Positions 1 to 5,363 of a DNA stretch of 27,595 nucleotides are shown here, piece after piece. The translations under genes were made by a program, and so were the position numbers. Source of the stretch: an uncultured Balneolaceae bacterium (GTDB lineage Bacteria > Bacteroidota > Rhodothermia > Balneolales > Balneolaceae); contig CALKWT010000230.1 of assembly GCA_938003885.1 (NCBI GenBank), forward strand, positions 1-27,595, written 5' to 3'. Every line of letters begins with the position of its first letter. Position 1 is the stretch's first letter. Under the pieces are notes generated by a model. That model did no database searches. It saw only the letters and a list, made by a program, of their open reading frames with translations, and was not told the DNA's origin.

Positions 1-1
1 C

Positions 2-319
2 CTGCTTCGCCTCCATGAAGCCGGGGTGCCCGTCGCCATGGGAACACACAGCGGACCGCCGGGGCGTTTTCAGGGATATTTCGAACACCCTGAACTTCAG
101 ATGATGAAAGACTCCGGCATGTCTGTTAAAGAGATCCTGGTCTCCTCTACTTCCCTGGCAGCAGAGTGTATGAACATCGATGAGATCACAGGCACGGTTG
201 AGAAGGGGAAAAAGGCAGATTTCCTGATTCTGGAAGAGAATCCTCTGGAATCCCTGGACAACCTGCGGGAGATCCGTGCCGTTTACATCGGAGGCCGCCC
301 GGTAGACCTGGAACCGTAG
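2..319 (+). CDS. Amidohydrolase family protein, C-terminal fragment (5' end outside window)
   Basis: The reading frame is open to the left edge, so this is the last ~105 residues of a longer enzyme. The fragment matches the end of the metal-dependent amidohydrolase (imidazolonepropionase/prolidase-like) fold: the final barrel strand (VPVAMGTHSGPPGRF), a helix with HPELQMMKDSGMS, then the closing beta-sandwich signature GTVEKGKKADFLILEENPL and a terminal VYIGGRPVD. The family normally hydrolyses C-N bonds in cyclic or peptide amides; the substrate cannot be told from this piece. The strand that usually carries the metal-binding or catalytic Asp as GTD(S/A) reads GTHS here (codon CAC at 50-52). 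I see no hairpin-plus-T-run terminator after the stop. Family assignment is secure; exact function is unknown. Confidence 0.85.
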   Translation: MLRLHEAGVPVAMGTHSGPPGRFQGYFEHPELQMMKDSGMSVKEILVSSTSLAAECMNIDEITGTVEKGKKADFLILEENPLESLDNLREIRAVYIGGRPVDLEP

Positions 320-664
320 CCCCTGGTAAGGCGTTGAACTGTGTAACAGCAGAGTGGGGGCGCTGCCTTCATGCCTGCCAATTCATCCAACGTTCACTGT
401 GCCTCCCGGTGCATCTAATCACCTGAAGGGCGTGAAAGCGCCGTCATGTATCCCCAATATTCAAAGAGCGGAACGATAGGAATGGATCCCGGCCAGTAGG
501 TTGAATGGCTCACAATGTGAGGGATTGCAGGAAAGAACAGGAGAGAACCACGCTATGCAACGGGGAGATATGGAGTTCAAAAAAAAAGCCCCGCTTTGAA
601 GCAGGGCTTTGTAACTGGTATTGAAACGATTTTCGAGCCGTATCCGGCCCGTACGTCAACTGAT
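320..664. other. Convergent intergenic region without a supported gene
   Basis: This gap lies between the convergent amidohydrolase and gap genes. The only clear element is the gap terminator at 579-610. Small dyads are present (GGCG/CGCC at 429-442 and CTCAC/GTGAG at 509-521), but neither is followed by a T-run. No ORF with recognisable protein character was found on either strand. Confidence 0.6.
579..610 (-). terminator. Rho-independent terminator of gap
   Basis: Read on the minus strand, a 10-bp stem (AAAGCCCTGC / GCGGGGCTTT, one G-T pair) encloses a 6-nt loop and is followed directly by a run of T. It starts 54 bp after the gap stop codon. It could also slow transcription from the convergent amidohydrolase gene, but a good T-run exists only in the minus direction. 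Confidence 0.92.
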
Positions 665-1663
665 TTAGACGATTCGGGTAATCAGTTCAGCGGTTCTGGC
701 TGAGTACCCGGCTTCGTTATCGTACCATCCGATAACTTTTACCAGGTTGCCTTCTACTTTGATCGTTCCGGCATCAAAAATACAGGAGTGCGGGTTCCCC
801 ACGATGTCAGAAGAGACAAGTGGCTCCTCACTGTACTCAAGAATTCCTTTCAGATCATCACCAGCTGCTTTTTTATAAGCTGCCAGTACCTCTTCTTCCG
901 TTGTATCTTTTCCTACAACGACTGTCAGGTCAGTCAGTGATCCGGTCAATACTGGTACACGTACGGCACCGCCATCCAGTTTACCATCCAGATGCGGCAG
1001 AACCAGTCCTACAGCAGCGGCTGCACCGGTTGTGGTAGGCACGATATTGGCAGCGGCTGCACGGGCTCTTCTGAGATCCGAGTGCGGGCCATCTACCAGA
1101 GCCTGATCACCGGTATAAGCGTGGATCGTCGTCATAAATCCTTTCTCAACGCCAAAGTTGTCATCCAGTACCTTCACCATCGGTGCGAGGCAGTTGGTTG
1201 TACAGCTTGCGTTGGAATAAATATTGTTCTCTTTGTTGATCTTGTCGTCATTTACACCCAGGACAATGGTCTGAACATCGCCTTTACCTGGTGCAGAGAT
1301 AATCACTTTCTTGGCACCTGCTTCTAAGTGCTTTCCGGCAGATTTGTCATCCCTGAAGAAACCGGTGGACTCAACAATGACATCGGCTCCACGCTCTCCC
1401 CACTTCAGGTTTGCAGGATCCCGCTCAGCTGTCACACCAATTTTATGTCCGTTGATTACAAGGTCATCTCCATCTGCTGATACCTCACCCTCAAATTTAC
1501 CCTGTGCAGTGTCATACTTAAACAGATGAGCTAGTGTTTTCGCATCTGTCAAGTCGTTAATTCCCACTACTTCAATTTCGTCATTATGATATTCCAGGAT
1601 GGATCGCATGACCAGGCGTCCAATACGTCCAAATCCATTAATTCCAACTTTTATCTTTGCCAT
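665..1663 (-). CDS. gap: Glyceraldehyde-3-phosphate dehydrogenase, type I (NAD-dependent)
   Basis: Cytoplasmic glycolytic enzyme that converts glyceraldehyde 3-phosphate, NAD+ and phosphate to 1,3-bisphosphoglycerate. At 332 aa it is full length for the family. The Rossmann motif GINGFGRIGR is at residues 7-16. Asp37 in VGINDLTD is the usual marker of NAD rather than NADP preference. The catalytic cysteine is Cys154 in SNASCTTNC, and His181 in TTIHAYTGDQ is the base. The ATG start has a good ribosome binding site (TAGGAG) about 8 nt upstream. The gene stands alone, with an intrinsic terminator behind it and a 209-bp upstream gap that contains a GTTGCG/CGCAAC dyad. Nothing in the protein looks degenerate. 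Confidence 0.98.
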   Translation of the reverse strand: MAKIKVGINGFGRIGRLVMRSILEYHNDEIEVVGINDLTDAKTLAHLFKYDTAQGKFEGEVSADGDDLVINGHKIGVTAERDPANLKWGERGADVIVESTGFFRDDKSAGKHLEAGAKKVIISAPGKGDVQTIVLGVNDDKINKENNIYSNASCTTNCLAPMVKVLDDNFGVEKGFMTTIHAYTGDQALVDGPHSDLRRARAAAANIVPTTTGAAAAVGLVLPHLDGKLDGGAVRVPVLTGSLTDLTVVVGKDTTEEEVLAAYKKAAGDDLKGILEYSEEPLVSSDIVGNPHSCIFDAGTIKVEGNLVKVIGWYDNEAGYSARTAELITRIV

Positions 1664-1696
1664 AAAAATCTACTCCTATTTCTTTTTACATTATGC

Positions 1697-1709
1697 GTTG
1701 CGTCGCAAC
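1697..1709. promoter_or_regulatory. Candidate operator upstream of gap (GTTGCG-t-CGCAAC)
   Basis: A perfect 6-bp inverted repeat with a 1-bp centre lies 34 bp upstream of the gap start codon, in an otherwise AT-rich leader. Its size and place fit a repressor or activator site, or a short leader hairpin. I could not place a convincing TAnnTTTG element next to it, so its relation to the transcription start is unknown. Confidence 0.35.
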
Positions 1710-1872
1710 TTCATTATCAGATTAAAATAACAGATTTAACGCACTGTTTCCATTATTACACAGAGATTTAATGTTGAATCTTCAAAAAAAACAACTGGAA
1801 GCGCTTCTGAAATAAGTATAAAAACCCTGATTGGAGTTTCATCTGTTATTTTTCAGAGATGGCTTGTTTTAA

Positions 1873-2586
1873 TCAGAGATCCTCATCCAGATCGACGTCA
1901 TCCGGCATGTCACTGTCGTCAGCGATCAGATCATCCACATCATCTCCTCCGACATCTATTTCACCTATGTCATCGTCGTCATCATCATCGTCATCAACGG
2001 GGGGCTGGACAACTTTTTTAAGTTCCGCTTTTGCGCCGGCCCGCTTCAAAATAGTCACAACATCCAGATTATCGTTATCGTTCGCAATATTTAATGCGGT
2101 GTCACCATTTTTGTCTTTCAACTTCACATCGGCTCCCGACTCCAGCAAATATATAACGATCGCAGCATGGCCTTCTCTAGCCGCATGCATAAGGGCTGTC
2201 TGGCCCCACCGTTGTTTGGCATTCACATTGGCGCCTCTCTCTACCAACAGTTTGACTGCCTGCAGATTCCCTTCACGTGACGCTACCAGGATGGCCAGCT
2301 CACCGATGGGAGTACCGTGGTCCAGGAGATAGGTCATGATTTCAATATGACTATTTTCTGCAGCTCTGTTGAGCGCAGTTCCTCCCATTTTGGTTTGCAT
2401 TGCAGGATCTGCACCTGCTTCAATCAGGTATTTCACAATTTCGAAATGGCCCTTTTCAGCAGCATAGATAAGTGCTGATGATCCATTTTTTGCGGTTTCA
2501 TTGAGATCCGCCCCTTTCTTATGCTGCTCTCTGACGGATTTCAGCTCCCCGTTTCTGGCTGCTTCTAATAGTGGTGATAACTCCAT
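1873..2586 (-). CDS. Ankyrin-repeat protein with poly-aspartate C-terminal tail
   Basis: A 237-aa protein with no signal peptide, so probably cytoplasmic. Residues 1-190 form about five or six ankyrin repeats, with typical helix-turn units such as SALIYAAEKGHFEIVKYLIE, GTALNRAAENSHIEIMTYLL, QTALMHAAREGHAAIVIYLL and DTALNIANDNDNLDVVTIL. Ankyrin repeats bind protein partners; no catalytic domain is present. Residues 198-237 are almost all acidic and begin with nine consecutive Asp (198-206), which suggests a disordered tail that could bind basic proteins or metal ions. The ATG start has no Shine-Dalgarno sequence; a candidate promoter lies about 60 bp upstream. The gene is flanked by gaps of 209 and 373 bp and looks monocistronic. 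The binding partner is unknown. Confidence 0.9.
   Translation of the reverse strand: MELSPLLEAARNGELKSVREQHKKGADLNETAKNGSSALIYAAEKGHFEIVKYLIEAGADPAMQTKMGGTALNRAAENSHIEIMTYLLDHGTPIGELAILVASREGNLQAVKLLVERGANVNAKQRWGQTALMHAAREGHAAIVIYLLESGADVKLKDKNGDTALNIANDNDNLDVVTILKRAGAKAELKKVVQPPVDDDDDDDDDIGEIDVGGDDVDDLIADDSDMPDDVDLDEDL
1969..1995 (-). repeat. GAT/GAC trinucleotide tract coding for nine Asp
   Basis: Nine consecutive Asp codons (a mix of GAT and GAC) form a short imperfect trinucleotide tract within the ankyrin gene. Slippage here would change tail length by whole residues without shifting the frame. Confidence 0.75.
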
Positions 2587-2629
2587 CGGATGGTAATTTT
2601 GTGAATAAGAGTTTGAATATATTTTTATG

Positions 2630-2700
2630 TCCGGAAATTTTGCTCAAATATAAATGATTTCAATCATTAACGAGCAACTTTATTTTAAAAATTTTCCGGA
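2630..2700. repeat. Nested inverted repeats upstream of the ankyrin gene
   Basis: Three pairs of arms sit inside one another with nearly shared centres: TCCGGAAA (2630-2637) with TTTCCGGA (2693-2700), TTGCTC (2640-2645) with GAGCAA (2672-2677), and AATGATT (2653-2659) with AATCATT (2662-2668). The inner pair falls in the spacer between the candidate -33 and -7 elements. Confidence 0.6.
2645..2677 (-). promoter_or_regulatory. Candidate Bacteroidota-type promoter for the ankyrin gene
   Basis: On the minus strand, TATATTTG (2645-2652) fits the -7 consensus TAnnTTTG. A GTTG lies upstream, with its TTG at 2675-2677 and a 22-bp spacer. Predicted transcription would give a leader of about 50 nt before the ATG at 2586. 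Confidence 0.5.
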
Positions 2701-2959
2701 GCCTTAAAAGGGTGTTACTCTCTTCTACAACACACGGCTTCCGAAGTTATTATATGACAATATCCCGGTTTTTCCATGAGCAGAAACAAATGCATTGAGA
2801 TGGGGGTCAGGCAAACAAGGAGCAGGGGCGTTCCGGCGGGATAAAGTTCACTAGACAGATGCCGGTTCCGGCCAGGCGGAACAGGGTTCATTCCACATGA
2901 GATGCCCACATAGAGGCAGAAAGGAGAGATCTGAAATCATATAGGGTTAAAACAGGGGA

Positions 2960-3883
2960 TCAATAGAGGCGCAGGCTGGTATCGTAGCTGTTTGCAAAAT
3001 CTCGTCCGCCGATTTTCTTTCTCCCCGGCAGCTGAAGCTCCACGAGTTCCACCGCTCCCTCTCCGCAACCCGCATATAGCCGGTTATTCTCTACGATCAA
3101 TTCACCAGGTTCTGCAGAAAGATTTTCTGAGGGAATTGTCTGATGGATATTCATCTTGAGATCGTCGTAGAGGCACCACGCCCCGGGGAAGGGATTCAGG
3201 CCGCGCACAAAGTTATGTACTTCCCGGGCGGGTCTGCTAAAGTCGATCTGGGTGTTCTCCCTGAAAAGCTTGGGCGCGGGGGTTGCGAGCGAATCGTCTT
3301 GTTTCACAGGTTTCACACTGCCTGATGCGATCTGATCCACGGTTTCGGCCAGGAGTGCCGCCCCTTTTACCTTGAGGCGACCATACAGATCCCCTGTGGT
3401 TTCGTGGGGGCCGATCGGTGTACGAACCGTACTGATGATATCTCCCGTATCCACTTTGCTATCCAAAAAGAAAGTTGTACAGCCCGTTTCCGTCTCTCCG
3501 TTTATTACAGCCCAATGGATAGGAGCGGCTCCCCTGTAACGGGGCAGCAGAGATGCGTGCAAGTTCACCGATCCGATCGACGGTATTTTCAGAAGGCTGT
3601 CTGGCAGAATGCGGAATGCCACCACTACAAAAAGTTCAGCCTTCAACTCTTGAAGCTGCTTCGCGAGTGCTTCATTGTGCAGATCCACGGCATCGATCAC
3701 CGGCAGTTGCAGATCCAGAGCCCTTCTTTTAACCGCAGTGGGCTCGGGGGCTTTTCGCCTTCCCCTGCGTTTATCCGGATTGCTGACAACCGCGACAACT
3801 TGGTGGGACGATTGAAATAGCTTGTCAAGTGAGGGTACCGCAAAATCAGGCGAACCCATAAAGACGATACGAAGTGATTTCAA
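2960..3883 (-). CDS. fmt: Methionyl-tRNA formyltransferase
   Basis: Transfers a formyl group from 10-formyltetrahydrofolate to Met-tRNAfMet for translation initiation. At 307 aa it is close to the usual ~315. The N-terminal strand LRIVFMGSPDFAVPSL and the catalytic triad Asn107, His109 (in VNLHASLLPRYRGAAPI) and Asp145 (in SKVDTGDII) are in place. The loop that contacts the acceptor stem (NPDKRRGRRKAPEPTAVK) is present, and a C-terminal OB-like domain follows residue ~205. The start is a TTG: the first ATG (residue 9) lies inside the conserved first strand and would destroy the fold. The gene follows def by 10 bp and is last in the HU-ruvX-def-fmt operon. No terminator was recognised after it. 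Confidence 0.97.
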   Translation of the reverse strand: MKSLRIVFMGSPDFAVPSLDKLFQSSHQVVAVVSNPDKRRGRRKAPEPTAVKRRALDLQLPVIDAVDLHNEALAKQLQELKAELFVVVAFRILPDSLLKIPSIGSVNLHASLLPRYRGAAPIHWAVINGETETGCTTFFLDSKVDTGDIISTVRTPIGPHETTGDLYGRLKVKGAALLAETVDQIASGSVKPVKQDDSLATPAPKLFRENTQIDFSRPAREVHNFVRGLNPFPGAWCLYDDLKMNIHQTIPSENLSAEPGELIVENNRLYAGCGEGAVELVELQLPGRKKIGGRDFANSYDTSLRLY

Positions 3884-3893
3884 AGGTGATTCT

Positions 3894-4451
3894 CTATTTT
3901 GGAACGGTCGGATAGGAGATCTGTAACGCCCCTTCCTGAATTTTTTTTAACTGCAATTTATGTATACGCTTTCGGAAGGCGCTCAGATAGTCGATGAAGA
4001 GTACCCCATTAAGGTGATCCGTTTCATGCTGTATAGCACGGGAGGGCCAGCCGGTAAAGGTCTCTGTCTTCTCATTAAAGTTCCGGTCCAGATAGCGTAC
4101 CCTGATTCGATCCGGGCGGGTGATATCATCCCGTACATCCGGAATACTCAGGCAACCCTCTTCCATAACCGTATTCTCCTCTCCCTCTTCAATGATTTCA
4201 GGATTGATGAAAACCATGGGGCCGTAATTCACTGCACCCTCAATCTCTTCGGTCATCGCATCTGTATCCAGTACAAAGAGCCGGATATTCTGACCGATCT
4301 GTGGTGCAGCCAGACCCACGCCGTTGGAGTTGTACATGGTGTCAAACATGTCATCTATCAACTTCTGTAGTTCTGTACTGTCCCCCTTGATTTTGAGGGC
4401 CTCCTTGCGAAGAGCGTTGTCGTTATAGGTGATGATAGGTAAAACAGCCAT
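3894..4451 (-). CDS. def: Peptide deformylase
   Basis: Removes the N-formyl group from nascent peptides, reversing the step prepared by fmt next door. All three family motifs are intact: GVGLAAPQIG (residues ~44-53), EEGCLSIPD with metal ligand Cys100, and QHETDHLNG with ligands His142 and His146 and catalytic Glu143. I chose the ATG at 4451, two bases after the ruvX stop. A TTG two codons further upstream is possible but would overlap ruvX. The length of 185 aa is normal, with a short basic C-terminal extension. The def-fmt pairing is widely conserved. Confidence 0.97.
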   Translation of the reverse strand: MAVLPIITYNDNALRKEALKIKGDSTELQKLIDDMFDTMYNSNGVGLAAPQIGQNIRLFVLDTDAMTEEIEGAVNYGPMVFINPEIIEEGEENTVMEEGCLSIPDVRDDITRPDRIRVRYLDRNFNEKTETFTGWPSRAIQHETDHLNGVLFIDYLSAFRKRIHKLQLKKIQEGALQISYPTVPK

Positions 4452-4453
4452 AC

Positions 4454-4885
4454 TCAAATTTCTGGATATGCTTCTAAAAACTGTGTTAAAATCAGGGCAG
4501 CCGCCGCTTGATCGAGCCGGCCTTTTTTCTGCCTTTTCTTCTTGGGGACACCAGACTCTGCCATCAGTCGCAATGCCTCTCTGGATGAGTAGCGCTCATC
4601 AAACTTAAAAATATCAATTTCGGGATATTTCTTCTTAAGTTTTTTGTAAAAATCGGAAGCCAGCGGTGTAGCGTGTGTAGGGTCTCCCTGGGGAGTCAGA
4701 GGCCAGCCGATGACCAGTGCTTTAACCGGTCCCTCTGACAGAATTTGCTTCTCGATCTCAAGAAAGGAATTTTTCGGAGTAAATGTTCCGATGGGGTTCA
4801 CAGACCTTCTTAACAGATCTGTCCGGGCAAGACCCACCCGTTTACTGCCCACATCCACTCCGATTATTCTTCCATACCGGGACAA
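4454..4885 (-). CDS. ruvX: RuvX/YqgF-family Holliday junction resolvase-like nuclease
   Basis: A 143-aa RNase H-fold protein of the RuvX/YqgF family. Members act in 16S rRNA 5'-end maturation and have been proposed to resolve Holliday junctions. The first strand IIGVDVGSKRVGLARTD carries the catalytic Asp; the second acidic site is in FDERYSSREAL, and the third is in the C-terminal region RLDQAAAALILTQFLE. The start is TTG, separated from the HU-like gene by one base and with no strong ribosome binding site, so translation probably depends on reinitiation. ATG and GTG codons downstream would remove the first catalytic strand. Confidence 0.93.
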   Translation of the reverse strand: MSRYGRIIGVDVGSKRVGLARTDLLRRSVNPIGTFTPKNSFLEIEKQILSEGPVKALVIGWPLTPQGDPTHATPLASDFYKKLKKKYPEIDIFKFDERYSSREALRLMAESGVPKKKRQKKGRLDQAAAALILTQFLEAYPEI

Positions 4886-4886
4886 C

Positions 4887-5216
4887 TTACTTTGAGTTTT
4901 CCTTCTTCAGCTCACTCAGAGGCTGTCTGAGGAATTTCTTAAGTTTTTTACTCGGCTTAAAGTGGGTTTTCCGGTGTGCAGGCACATAGATCACTTCATT
5001 GGTTTTTGGATTTCTGGCCTTTGGCTTGGCTTTGGTCTCTTTTACTTCAAAAACACCAAAGTTTCTCAATTCTATTCGACATGTTGGATCTGCTGCAAGC
5101 ATTTTGCTTCGAAGTGCATCGATAACAGAGTCAACCCACGGCTCCGCCTGATTCAATGGTACATCCATCTGGTCTGCGACTGTTCGGACAATATCTCTTT
5201 TTGTGTAGGTTACCAT
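4887..5216 (-). CDS. HU/IHF-family DNA-binding protein with basic C-terminal tail
   Basis: A 109-aa histone-like protein. Residues 1-90 follow the HU fold: two N-terminal helices (KRDIVRTVADQMDVPLNQAE), the turn RNFGVFEVKE, and the beta-arm tip KARNPKTNEVIYVPAHRKTHFKPSKKL with the Arg-Asn-Pro that inserts into the minor groove. About 15 further residues (LRQPLSELKKENSK) extend beyond the usual 90-95 aa. HU and IHF proteins bend and compact DNA as dimers. The gene is first in the operon with ruvX, def and fmt, has its own promoter at 5276-5308, and shows AAGGA upstream of its ATG. Sequence alone does not separate HU-like from IHF-like action. Confidence 0.93.
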   Translation of the reverse strand: MVTYTKRDIVRTVADQMDVPLNQAEPWVDSVIDALRSKMLAADPTCRIELRNFGVFEVKETKAKPKARNPKTNEVIYVPAHRKTHFKPSKKLKKFLRQPLSELKKENSK

Positions 5217-5275
5217 TTTCTTAATCCTTTTTAGTTTTATTATCTCTATTACTACATATAACAGCTTAACTCCAA

Positions 5276-5308
5276 CAAAAATATAAAGATTTTAAGGGAG
5301 GTAGCAAA
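5276..5308 (-). promoter_or_regulatory. Bacteroidota-type promoter of the HU-ruvX-def-fmt operon
   Basis: On the minus strand, TTTG (5305-5308), a 21-bp spacer and TATTTTTG (5276-5283) match the -33/-7 consensus TTTG...TAnnTTTG. The predicted leader is about 50 nt, and the surrounding region is strongly AT-rich. Confidence 0.65.
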
Positions 5309-5363
5309 TTTTTTCGCTCTATTTCAAAATATAAGTATTTGTACCTACGTAAGATAGCTAAAC

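Larger units (their letters stand above)
2587..2959. other. Intergenic region between fmt and the ankyrin gene
   Basis: The part nearest the ankyrin gene (2587-2702) is AT-rich and holds the candidate promoter and nested inverted repeats. The remainder (2703-2959) is more GC-balanced. It contains a GTTCCG/CGGAAC hairpin at 2865-2882 without a T-run, so there is no clear terminator for the operon ending in fmt. A 64-codon ORF on the minus strand has no protein-like features and I do not accept it. Confidence 0.55.

Noticed and set aside
1780..1815. Possible terminator of the ankyrin gene (GAAGCGCTTC followed by T8 on the minus strand)
   Set aside because: The palindrome has no loop; a real hairpin would keep only about three base pairs, too weak to call.
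1859..2332. 157-codon Ser-rich plus-strand ORF opposite the ankyrin gene
   Set aside because: Its Ser runs are the antisense of the Asp and ankyrin codons; the minus-strand protein has clear repeats and this frame has no protein-like features.
2715..2909. 64-codon minus-strand ORF between fmt and the ankyrin gene
   Set aside because: Composition is irregular, with no motif, no ribosome binding site and no conserved neighbour; I treat it as chance.
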